Shown piece after piece: positions 44,628 through 54,100 of a DNA stretch of 64,000 nt; positions within the stretch are counted from its first letter, which is position 1; every line of letters begins with the position of its first letter. The DNA is taken from contig JADJEQ010000016.1 of assembly GCA_016709025.1 (NCBI GenBank), forward strand, positions 236,499-300,498. Direction: 5' to 3'. Origin of the DNA: Bacteroidales bacterium. Lineage in GTDB: Bacteria; Bacteroidota; Bacteroidia; Bacteroidales; Lentimicrobiaceae. The notes under the pieces were generated by a model. It worked only from the letters and a program-made list of their open reading frames with translations, was not told the origin of the DNA and searched no databases. The position numbers and the translations under genes are program-made.

Positions 44628-44918
44628 ATGGACTTAGGTAATCAGATCAAAAATATCAGGAAACAAAAGGGGCTAACTCAAAATGAGTTCGCCTCATTGT
44701 GTGGTATTACTCAAACGTATTTATCACAAATAGAAAGTAACTCCAAAGAGCCGAACCTTTCCACTCTCAGAATAATTAGTGAGAAATTAAATGTCCCTCT
44801 GCCAATATTATTTTTTCAATCGATGACTGATGAAGATGTTCAACCAAGAAAAAGGGAAGCCTTCAAAATTATCAGCCCATCAATAAAATCTTTGGTCAAT
44901 GAATTCTTTACAGTTTAA
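44628..44918 (+). CDS. XRE-family helix-turn-helix protein of the retron-like cassette
   Basis: The 96-residue protein has an XRE/HTH_3 domain at about 4-60 (IKNIRKQKGLTQNEFASLCG, ITQTYLSQIESNSKEPNLST) and a 30-residue tail (RKREAFKIISPSIKSLVNEF). Its 3' end overlaps the start of the reverse-transcriptase gene by 20 bp, so the two are expressed together. A small HTH protein is the accessory gene of one described class of retrons, which supports the reading of this cassette as a retron. It may control the promoter or act as the toxin-restraining part (inference). Confidence 0.85.
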   Translation: MDLGNQIKNIRKQKGLTQNEFASLCGITQTYLSQIESNSKEPNLSTLRIISEKLNVPLPILFFQSMTDEDVQPRKREAFKIISPSIKSLVNEFFTV

Positions 44919-45746
44919 GAGAAATGAACTGAAGAAATTTTGCAGTTTGGTTGGCTTCGATACTATCAATGTTCAGAATATAGTTCAGAACCTCGACAAA
45001 TACTATTATGAAAGGATTGAAACAAAAATTGATAAGAATCAGGTGAACCAAAAGAAATATAAAGACGGGACAATAAAGCAAAGAATACTCAGACCATCAG
45101 TAGAGGAATTAAAAAATTGCGCGAAGAATTAAAAATAGTATTCTTGCTCAATCCTCCTCCTAATGTCCATGGAGGAGTTAAAGGTCATAGCAATATAACA
45201 AATGCCAGACCTCATAAAGGAAATAAATTTCAGTTTACTACTGATTTACTGAACTTTTATCCCAGCATATCCGCGAAGAGAGTTTACTTAACTCTGGTTA
45301 GGCTTGGTTTTTCATCGCATATGTCAAGGTGGATTACAAAATTAACCACCTGGAAGCATGAATTGCCGCAAGGGACACCAACAAGCCACATATTGCAAAT
45401 CTTGTTCTCTGAAACTGACATAAAACTTATTGAACTTTGCAATAATCACAACATAACTTACACAAGATATGTTGATGATTTAACATTTTCTTCACAACAA
45501 GACTTTAGACCCCTTTTAAACGAATTTTTAGAAATCATAATGTCAACTGGGCTAAAACTCAGCTATAGGAAAACAAAATACAAAGGGAACCAAACGATAA
45601 CAGGTATTGATGTCTTCTTGCATAAAATTGATGCTCCAGATAAAATCAAGGTAAGATCAAGAATTGAAATTGAAACAAATTCAACAATCAAACCAATTAC
45701 AAACTATCTGAATAATATTTTAAAAGCAAATAAAAGTTCAAAATAG
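44899..45746 (+). CDS. Retron-type reverse transcriptase, one -1 frame change at A6
   Basis: Frame 1 (44899-45117) supplies the N-terminus up to KDGTIKQRILRPSVEELK; frame 2 continues from 45117 with LREELKIVFLLNPPPNVHGG. The joined protein has about 282 residues. Motifs in order: NARPH (the retron NAxxH of region X), DLLNFYPSIS (RT motif A), LPQGTPTSHIL (motif B), YTRYVDDLTFSS (catalytic YxDD) and NQTITGIDV (retron VTG-like region Y). It would copy the msd part of the leader RNA into DNA primed from the msr. The frame change lies exactly at A-AAA-AAT (45111-45117), which could be a slip site, a sequence error or a mutation. The start overlaps the XRE gene. Confidence 0.85.
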
Positions 45747-46084
45747 CATATCTAAAAGCCTATTTTGTTTTAGTAATAATATAATTTCAATTACACCAGT
45801 ACACTTGTTCTTAATTTAATAAATTTAGGGTGTTCACCTCCCCAAATTAGGACCAACCTGAATTAGAAAAATCGGTTATCCGGGTGAATAATCAATGTAG
45901 GTTTCATCCCGGCTATTATATAACCAGATTATCGGAAACGCGCTTCAGGGGGCAGGAAATAAAGCCTTATGTAATAATCTGCCCTTCTGGGCAAATGAAG
46001 GTGATCCATAAATCGGCTGATAGGAGTAAAATTATTCGTAAGAAGGGAGCGCCCTGACTCGTTAGTGCACTTAAATGCTAATTT
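45747..46084. other. Intergenic region with possible IS-end remnant
   Basis: No gene. The stretch at about 45829-45866 (TGTTCACCTCCCCAAATTAG and following) resembles insertion-sequence end DNA, but no partner end or transposase is present, so the reading is weak. Confidence 0.3.
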
Positions 46085-46255
46085 TTACCTTCGAACAGTA
46101 TTAAAATAAATGCTTTTGCCGATGGTATCCTTTGGTGAAATAGTGTATTCTGGCTTAATGGTATCGTCAACAGGATTTGTAACAAAACCTTTACAAGTGC
46201 AGTTTTTCTCAGACTTCTCACTCTTTTCTTTTTCAAGAACCTTCTTATCTTTGGT
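46085..46255 (-). CDS. Possible small protein downstream of the proteinase gene
   Basis: An open minus-strand frame of 56 codons with a protein-like sequence (EKSEKNCTCKGFVTNPVDDT, YTISPKDTIGKSIYFNTVRR) follows the proteinase gene by 20 bp, but it lacks ATG, GTG or TTG near its upstream stop. It may be a short protein with a frame error or a remnant. Confidence 0.3.
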   Translation of the reverse strand, partial: TKDKKVLEKEKSEKSEKNCTCKGFVTNPVDDTIKPEYTISPKDTIGKSIYFNTVRR

Positions 46256-46275
46256 CTATGGTTTCCATTTCAAAA

Positions 46276-47146
46276 TTAGATAAAATTTCTTGAATGCATA
46301 AACGCTTCAAAGTTGTTTTTTCGTATGTACTCCGTAATCAAATCATTATATCCTCTTATTAATTTGGTTCTTTCCGCCTGACCAGAATAATCTTCAATTT
46401 TTAACCTGAGTTTCGTCCGTAGAGTCTCTATGTTTATCGACCGCCCATGTGAATGCCATTCACTATTTTCGCTTAAAAGTAGTGCTATTTCTTCAGCTCT
46501 GGCAGTTTTTTCTTCTAAAGTTACAGGTTGTCCATGTTTATCAGGATTGGTTTGATGGGTGTCCCAATTCTTGAATTTATATTTTACCAGCCAGTTTTTC
46601 AATAGAGCAATAGTTAACTCTTTGGCTTGTTCATATCGTCTTAGCATTGCTAAGTCTTGCTTTTGTAACATTACTAACTCAGCGTGGGTTAATATTCCTC
46701 GTGCGGATTTGTCAATGAGTTCATTGACCTTATCTAAATAACCTAGAGCCGGAACCCATTGAGTCTGTCCATTTGGCCCTTGAACCTCGACTTGCGGATC
46801 TATTGGGCCTAAACTTGAACTATAATCCATGTAAATGTTATCTCCCGACATACAAAATATTGTACCAGCAGAGTATGCACTATCAGAATAATAAGTTAAT
46901 TTCATCATAGTGTTGACGAATAATATTTACAAGTTGTTCAACAACCTCAACCAGCCACCCGGAGTGTTTAGAATAATCGATGGTGGTGTTTACAATACCA
47001 TCAGTTTTTAGATTTTCAATAATATCACGGAATGGTTTAATTAATCCATTCGCGATAGGCGCATAATAGAAAATCACATCAGAGTTGAAATTTGCTTCCA
47101 AGTCGTGCAGTCGTTCATTTAAGATTGAATGAATTGTTGAATCCAA
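46276..47146 (-). CDS. Serine dehydrogenase proteinase (SDH_sah, ClpP/crotonase fold), frame-interrupted
   Basis: Two frames join into one protein of about 290 residues. The first (47146 to about 46883) has FNSDVIFYYAPIANGLIKPF and EVVEQLVNIIRQHYDE; the second (to 46276) has SDSAYSAGTIFCMSGDNIYM with the nucleophile Ser of the family, then SSSLGPIDPQVE, GYLDKVNELI and SEWHSHGRSIN. The break is in a TTATTATT run near 46895. The family cleaves peptides or acts near membranes with a Ser-based ClpP-like site. It is a frequent resident of mobile and defence regions. The Gly-Gly usually before the first helix is changed to HSGW. Confidence 0.75.
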
Positions 47147-47754
47147 AAATAGGTTTCATTTGGTTTCGTTGAGGGATGTAATACTATCTATCATTTATCC
47201 ACACCAAATAATTACTTTTAAGTTAATATCTAAACTGAGGTAAAGAATGAGGTAAGGGAAAGGGTGGATTTTGGGGGTGTGGTAAGGAATAATCTAAAAT
47301 CAGGTACTTGTAAATGCTCTATTTCAATAAGCTATAAGTTTATTTTTTGCTCGGATCGGTCTCTAAACCAAAGGTCATTGGTAAAGATTAAGCAGGTTTA
47401 CTTGTTTGAATAGTGAGATTCGAAAGGCGGTAAAAAACCACCGATGTTTTGGTCAATATGGGACGCTCACGAGGGGTCACCTTGTTTGGCCAATTCAACA
47501 AACTCCTACCCAGTAAAACCTTATTTTTTTCAGCATTAGAAGTATTTATAAAAAATTAGTGTAACTTTGCATTCAAATCATATTGTCATGGCTATAGCTA
47601 TTAACCTATACTTCTTGAACCCCTACCTTTAATCAAACTAAAATGCTGCTAAAAGTTTACTGTATTTTCTAAGCAGATAGCGATATCTGGCAAAATTCTT
47701 GCAAAAGCCAAAATCTAGGCTATTTTGAGCTTTTTACTTGACAAGTGTACCCTT
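47147..47754. other. Gene-free region
   Basis: About 600 bp, AT-rich, no gene or structured element seen on either strand. Confidence 0.5.
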
Positions 47755-48231
47755 AAAGTTTATAAACAAGAAATTATTGACTATTGCCAACCATTTGATT
47801 GTAACAATCAAGAGATGAAAACCCTAAAATTATCATCTGTGCGTTTACTATTTCAAACGATAGTATAAAAACGACAAATCTCCCTGGGTCAAGAAAGAAA
47901 AGAGTTATAAAAGATATACCTCGTCCAAAACAGATGCGAAGCTATCCTGCTGTTCTGATTGGTCGATTAGGTGTTCACAAGATTATAGAACAATTGATGG
48001 CGAAGAACAAAGAGTTGCAATCAATTAATGGACTTTATCAAATCCTGGTTTTGTTGATGGTGCTAATAAAACAGGCTGCGATTTATTGTAGTTGATGCCT
48101 ATAATACTCAAAATCCATTAAGATATTATAAAGATAATGGGTTTTGCGAGCTTTTAGTACCAACAGCAAGAAAAAGAATATTCAGGATTATCTCATCAAG
48201 AAAATTTACTAACAAGATTATTATTTTTTGA
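47755..48231 (+). pseudogene. GNAT acetyltransferase, multiply frame-interrupted
   Basis: Segments in different plus-strand frames line up as one GNAT: EIIDYCQPFDCNN, then CAFTISNDSIKTTNLPGSRK, RSYPAVLIGRLGVHK, DFIKSWF, FVDGANKTGC, RFIVVDAYNTQNPLRYYKDN and GF. The order YPAVLIGRLGV to the acetyl-CoA loop to DAYN...YYKDNGF is that of GNAT proteins, including toxin-type ones. At least three base-level breaks separate the segments. No HTH antitoxin (DUF1778-like) is seen upstream. Confidence 0.65.
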
Positions 48232-48308
48232 TTTAATTATTCTTGGTGGGTAATTCAATGAGCACGAAAGAACCCTACCTGAATGAACATCTTAATTAAG
48301 AGGAGATT

Positions 48309-49098
48309 TCAATATTTCTTTGACCTTTTTCTCGACAATGGAGCTTTCTTTTTATTTATATCCTCAGCTAATTTCTTTATTGCCTTCTCCGGGTTGTTGT
48401 ATAGCTTTCTTATGCCAAAATCAAGTAAGGTATATGCGTCTAAAATATCGTCTTTGGTTAATTTATCATGATGGCTGCCAGAATTCCCTATCCATTTTAT
48501 TGCGGAAAGAGATTCGCCAACCTCCGGGAATCTTAGTTTGAACAACTCAATCCTTCTATGCAGTGAAATATATCTTCTTTTATTTTTAACTATTTCTGTC
48601 TTGTTAATACCTTTCTCATCCATTAGTACTTCCACACATATCCTAATCTTATTTGCACAAGAAGTAAGGTCAGAAAAAAAATGCGAAAATGAATTGTTAA
48701 GCTCTTTTGATAATTTATATGGATAAAATGGGAATACTGGTATAATATTTAAAGAAGGATAGAAATATTTTGGACTGTAAAATTCCTTATATCCATCACT
48801 GTAAGGACCATAGCCCTCATCATATAACATATTGCGCTCAACGTGCCCATCCCCTACACATACAACTGTCTCTAAACAATTACCTTGGGTGCATTGTAGC
48901 ATCATTGTAAAACGATAATGAAGCCATTCCGGATCCCAATTCGGGTCTTGCGCGCATCCTTAGAAAAAAATGTTTCTTCTTTCTTAACACCATTCACCAT
49001 AGCTTTCAGGTGACCTTTTCCGCATTTAGGGCATAATATAGCCAGAGAACTCCCTTCAACAATTGCGAAATTTTCCAATATTCTTTATCTATTGTCAT
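48309..49098 (-). CDS. DUF4145 protein with N-terminal zinc ribbon, frame-interrupted
   Basis: The intact 3' part (48309-48905) encodes a DUF4145 domain: CANKIRICVEVLMDEKGI, YISLHRRIELFKLRFPEV, LSAIKWIGNSGSHHDKLTKD, AYTLLDFGIRKL. Upstream in two other frames are MTIDKEY, ENFAIVEGSSLAILCPKCGK (Cys pair of a zinc ribbon) and QDPNWDPEWLHYRFTMM with QCTQGNC, so the whole gene starts at ATG 49098 (about 262 residues). DUF4145 is common in restriction and defence regions, alone or fused to nucleases. The role is unknown. Confidence 0.75.
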
Positions 49099-49263
49099 AA
49101 TGTTTCGTTTTATTTTAAGGTAATCAATATATCCCTGTTGTGTTCAAAGCCGGAGTTGTTAAAACAAATGGTTCACTTGATTATTCCTAAAAAGAATATT
49201 ATGATAAATGCCATACTCTATTTTAAAATAGAGTTCTTGTCTTTAAATTCTCTATTCTGAATC

Positions 49264-51235
49264 CTAACCCCTCAAAAAAGCTCTATCAATAGCTCTTAGC
49301 TTGGGAGTAGCTAAAACAAGTAAATGCTTTGGTCTTGACATAGCTACATAGCCATATCTCTTATGCTCATGTTCATCAGATGTTGTTGGGGATTGGTTAA
49401 ACCAATCTTCCCAATGACCTCCTTTACTTTTTTTATCCAAAGAGCTTACAACCATAACTGAATCAAGAGTTTCCCCTTTAATATTATGAATAGTTGTTGT
49501 CCTGATTTTACTGCCAGTATTATACACTGAAACATGATCAGGTACAAGAATTTCGGCTAATCCTCTCTCAACTTGAAATTTTACTTCACTGATTTCTATG
49601 TAGGGTTTGATTGGTAGTCTGGTCACAATGCTGGGTAGATAATCTCTTACAACAACGGCCCATTTACTATATTTGAGTTTAGTGCCTTTTCTATCCTGAA
49701 ATGGATAAAGTGCTTTACTCATTTCAGTTAATAATGAGGCTAATGAAATCCGCCATTTAACATTCGAGATAGTTTCCTGGCAATATTGATTGCGAATATT
49801 ACCTTCATTCTTATAGAAGAGTTTTGATAGGAAGTGCCCCATAAGTGAAATTGCACTCTCCATTACTTCCCGCATTTTTAGCTGCTGAATTCCATAATTG
49901 TAAAGCAATTGCCAAAAAGTTATTGGATTGTTACTATCCGTTCTGAATGGTCGAAATTTGTTAAGCAATGTAGATCCTCTGATAATTATAGAGGATTTAG
50001 ACAATTTTATGAAATCCGCTTTTGCCTCTTTGTTAGCTTCCGCTATTAATGCCTGATAGCGCTTTATTAGTTGGGAGATTTCAGCATCATCGTATTCGAT
50101 TAAAATAAGGCAATCGTATAAATATTGCTTTTCGTTTCCAATAATTTTGTTGGGGAATACCTTACAAAAACATCTACAATTTTCTGGTTACTCCTAAAAT
50201 TATTGGAAAGCTGAAGTTTGACTAAATTATTGTTTGTAATAAAATCAGTAATTAGACCCGGCTCAACCTCTCTGAACTTATAAATAGATTGGTTTAAATC
50301 ACCGATAAAGAACACTTTCAATCCATCTTTAACCATACAATTTAGTATAGTCAGTTGCGTTGATGACAGGTCTTGACATTCATCAATAATAATATATGGG
50401 AATCTCTTTATTAAGCTTTTCCTGATGTTTGGTTTATGATAGATAATTTGTGAAATCAGAAATTCACTGTCTCGAAAGTGAGAAAACCATCTGCCCAAAA
50501 TGCTCTTTTTGCAATCCAAAAGCCCTCGGTGATTTTTTCCTGGGTTAACCAAGTTTCAATCCAAGGCCTTAAAAATGCCCGTTGTTCTGGTCTGTTTAAA
50601 ATCTCACTTAGTGTTGAAAAAACTCTAACATTGTCAATCGGGGGTAAAACAATAAAATCATTTTTTTTTGCATCAAAGTAAAATCTGTTCGCACTAATTG
50701 GAATTCCCCTGTATGCATGGGCACCTGGTTTTGGATCCTTATTTACTACGGCATATGAGGTTTTGGGATGATACTTATTGTTGTTTAAAAAATCTGCATT
50801 TGATTTCTCATCAATTATAGCTCTTGGACTGCAATCACCATTTTTACCCTTAAAGCCAACGAGACCATGAACAAAGGGACATAAAATATACTTATAAAAG
50901 AAACTATCAAGCGTTCCAATAAAGTGAGGGTGTGATGTTGCATTAGCACCCGCATATTTTTTTGCTCTTTTTTCTATTTCATTTGATGCATTATTCGTGA
51001 ATGAAACAATTGCAAAACCTGAAAAATTCGATTTCCAGTCAATTAACTCATATGCAGCCTTAATACCCACTACTTCTGTTTTCCCACTTCCCGGGCATGC
51101 TTCAAGATAACAAGGAATATTAATATCATGTGTGATAAACTCCATTTGTTCCAGCGTAAGCCGATCAATATTGTCGTCGTTGACAGTAATATTTAGTCTT
51201 TTGTAAATAATTTGACGCAGTTGTTCAATTGTCAT
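49264..51235 (-). CDS. gajB: Gabija-type UvrD/Rep-like helicase (GajB-like), frame-interrupted
   Basis: The gene starts at ATG 51235 inside the stop of gajA (ATGA overlap) and encodes about 655 residues in three frame segments. Helicase motifs in order: EACPGSGKTEVV (Walker A), IVSFTNNASNEIEKRAK (Ia), HFIGTLDSFFYKYI (Ic), YIIIDECQDLS (II), FFIGDLNQSIYKFR (III), LSNNFRSNQKI (IV), TIHNIKGETLDSVMVVSS (V) and RYGYVAMSRPKHLLVLATP (VI). Breaks lie near 50470 and 50130. In Gabija, the helicase-like GajB works with the GajA nuclease against phage. The neighbour order matches. Confidence 0.82.
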
Positions 51236-53127
51236 GATACTGCGGGTTTTTCGGATATGCCAATTGCCCATTTAATCGCATCTTCAGTATATCCAGGCAC
51301 TGATAAACTCACCTCTCTCTTATTTAATTTTAAGGCTAACTGTTGGGCGAATTCCCCTTTACCTAATGGATAAGAATTCCCTAATCTATCTAATAACCAT
51401 TTTGCTGCTATAGCCTTTTCATCCTCTTCCTTAGTGCTCCAATCAGTTGTTGAATACTCAATTGCTTTTAATTTCAAATCACCATCAGTTTTTATGTTTC
51501 CTATTAAAACATCAATCATTGTATTCAAGTTAGTCCCTTCCAAGGCAAGATCATATTCAAACGTTTTGAGGTTACTAAAAAGCCTACAATTAGTGCTATT
51601 AGCTTTAAGTTCATCAATCAAATATAGACATCTGTTTCTCCCAGCTTCCAATTTATCTTTTGTAGGCTTAGTGTCAACTTCCGGATCATTATCAGTAATA
51701 CCTGCACATACTATATTGATTTTCTCAGCTTTTGCCAATACAATCGTCTTGATCTTTCACATAACCAGAGAAAAGTTGCATAAAATTATCAAAGTAAATA
51801 CCATTAATATTTATTATTGAAACACCAAAGTCTTCCAACGTTTCTGGTTTATTTATTGTTTTTAATGAGGATTTGAGTTTTTCTATAACTGTTTTTGCTA
51901 ATTCCGGAATTACTAATGCTTCTGCAATTCCCTCAACAAAAAGCACACCCCGAGCAAATAATAAGGTCGATTTGGTAATATCAAGCCATCGTTCAATGAA
52001 AAATTTACTTTTTTCATCCAACCCACACTTCGACAATTCGCAATACACTGGCTGGCTTAATGAATTTGCCGTTGTAAGGACTTTTATTGCATCAAGGCCC
52101 ACTGAGGCTGCAATAGAAGGGGAATGAGTGGTAACTACAATCTGAAAATTATTCTTTTTTGATTGTTCCTTCAAATACTGGAGTAACTTAGATTGCAATT
52201 GTGGGTGAAGATGTGCCTCAGGTTCTTCGATAAGTAAAATCTTCAAAAAGGTTTCAGACGTTTTAAGTCCTTCCAGTTCAGCCAATACTGTGGCCAGATA
52301 CAAGATATTGTTGTAGCCTAAACTGTTTTCATCAAGTTCACGGTACATTTTATCCCGATCAAGTGTTCCCTCAGCGATTAACGTAGGATAAAACAAGAGT
52401 TTTAGTCGTTCAATTATCCGATTAAAATTAATTTCAGAAAATTGAATCATAGCATCCTGGCCGAATACTGATCCAATCGCATCAATAATTTTTCCTTTTA
52501 TTAGCTTATCAATATCCTGAATAGCATCATGCTTTAATAATTCTTATTAAACTCATTGGCCTTGTCTTCTAATTCGGCTCTTTGTATCCCATCATCATTA
52601 TTGGTAAGGTTTTTATTAGCCTGGCTAACCGGGAACCTTTATACGCTTGTAATTTTTCCGGAGCATTTCGCATCGGAGGTAGGTAGATACACCTAATCGC
52701 CTCGACAAGTTCAGCTTCAAAAATACCACTAGTGGTTTCATTACCCCATTTATTCCATTTGTATTTACCTAAACTATCTTCTTTATTTTCAATAGCAACA
52801 TTGAGCGTTGCTTTAGTGGTTTCAGAATAATTCAACCATGGTAAATATGCGACTTGCTCGGTATCATTGAGCCCAGTGAACAATCCTTTAATCAATATTT
52901 GATCCACCTTTTCCTTAGATTGTTTAGTGAGCTCACGATGAAAGTCAGATTCCCCGATTCCAACCCTTCCAAACTCATCTTCGGATAGTAAAACCTAATT
53001 GAATCAATTATTGCACTTTTCCCAGTGCCATTTTCGCCGACAATAACAGTTAAACCTTCATTGAGTTTTGCAGTGAACTTTGTTTTAAAAATTTATATCC
53101 TTCAATTTGAACTTCTGAGAGGTGCAT
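51232..53127 (-). CDS. gajA: Gabija-type OLD-like ATPase/TOPRIM nuclease (GajA-like), frame-interrupted
   Basis: From ATG 53127, about 630 residues in five or six frame segments. N-terminal ATPase: VQIEGYKFLK, VIVGENGTGKSAIIDSIR (Walker A), middle region YLPPMRN, signature SLGYNNILYLATVLAEL, LLIEEPEAHLHPQLQSKLL (Walker B), VVTTHSPSIAA (H loop). C-terminal TOPRIM: LLFARGVLFVEGIAEALVIP (Glu), GVSIININGIYF, IVCAGITDNDPE (DxD-like). This is the GajA layout: an ABC-type ATPase joined to a TOPRIM endonuclease. Breaks are near 53085, 53005, 52590, 52545 and 51735. The stop overlaps gajB. Confidence 0.82.
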
Positions 53128-53222
53128 ATGAGTTATATTTATTTATGGAGATAGTCTATTTTTAAATTACCCTTTTTTGCGCAATTTCAATTAAAAAAAA
53201 TTATATAATTGCCAAGAAAAAT

Positions 53223-53963
53223 TCAAGAAAACAACTCATCTTCAACCAGTCGCATGTATTTATTCGAATAAAACATATCTGGTTCATGCCTTGAAGCTCT
53301 TGTTCTAATCTCAAATGCTGGTTCTTTAGGTTTTTTTGCATCAAATAGGATCAATCCTATACCAAATATCATTGCTAAACTATCTAACCGATCGATATCT
53401 TCTTTAGTGGAACTGTTTGGCACAACAATGTATGTTTTATGGCTGAATAGTTTATATGAACAAGCTTGACCAAAAGCAGTTATTAAATTTGAAGAATCAG
53501 TTTTGATCTCAACAGAAACTATTTCGGTAGGAAACTTTATTATATCACTTTTGCGCGGCTCTTTGATTCCTAAAACATCCGGTGTACCCCATTTATCTTT
53601 AAATTTACTACCTCCAAGTGGTATTGCCGTTTTGTACACTCTTCAAGTTCATTCATTATATAATCTGCAAAGGCAAATAAAAATCTTCCTCCTTGACCTT
53701 AACTTCAGGCGAATGGTGGTAGGCGTGTCAGTGACAGGAGGATCTATTACCTGAAATTCGATTAGCTTAAAATACCTTTAGCTGGCTTAAAAACCTTTTG
53801 AGGCAGCCTGGCTTCAAGATTCAAATTGTACCATGAATTGTATTAAGGGCGAAGTCTGTAACTCAATTGAGATCTGTTTAACAAGTTCTGAATATCTAAT
53901 TCCTTCTTCTTTTGACCGAAGCAGTTCAACCGCCTTGTTCAAAATTTCATCTTTCTTTGTCAT
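53223..53963 (-). CDS. Winged-helix plus PD-(D/E)xK-like protein, frame-interrupted
   Basis: Starts at ATG 53963 with a small helical/wHTH segment (MTKKDEILNKAVELLRSKEE, IRYSELVKQI), then in a second frame NLEARLPQKVFKPAKGI, and from 53639 an intact 138-residue C-terminal domain: WGTPDVLGIKEPRK with Asp, VSVEIKTD (E-x-K), AFGQACSYKLFSHKTYIVVP, FGIGLILFDAKKP. D...ExK followed by a Q in a helix is the pattern of restriction-like nucleases. It lies between hsdS and gajA on the same strand, 95 bp before gajA. It could be a third part of either system or a separate defence protein. Confidence 0.6.
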
Positions 53964-54100
53964 ATTTAAGTATTAAAAACAATTTTCGTTTTTTCGATAC
54001 AATTAGCGCAATCCCGATTTATGCTAATTATTCTCTTATTATCACTTTTTGCATCCAAATTGCAAAATATTTAGATTTATACCTTCAAATTCTTCATATA

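Noticed and set aside
44899..45746. Diversity-generating retroelement RT
   Set aside because: No template/variable repeat pair or Avd gene is present, and the NAxxH and ITG motifs point to retrons.
45829..45980. Complete insertion sequence
   Set aside because: Only one end-like stretch was noticed; no transposase or matching second end is present.
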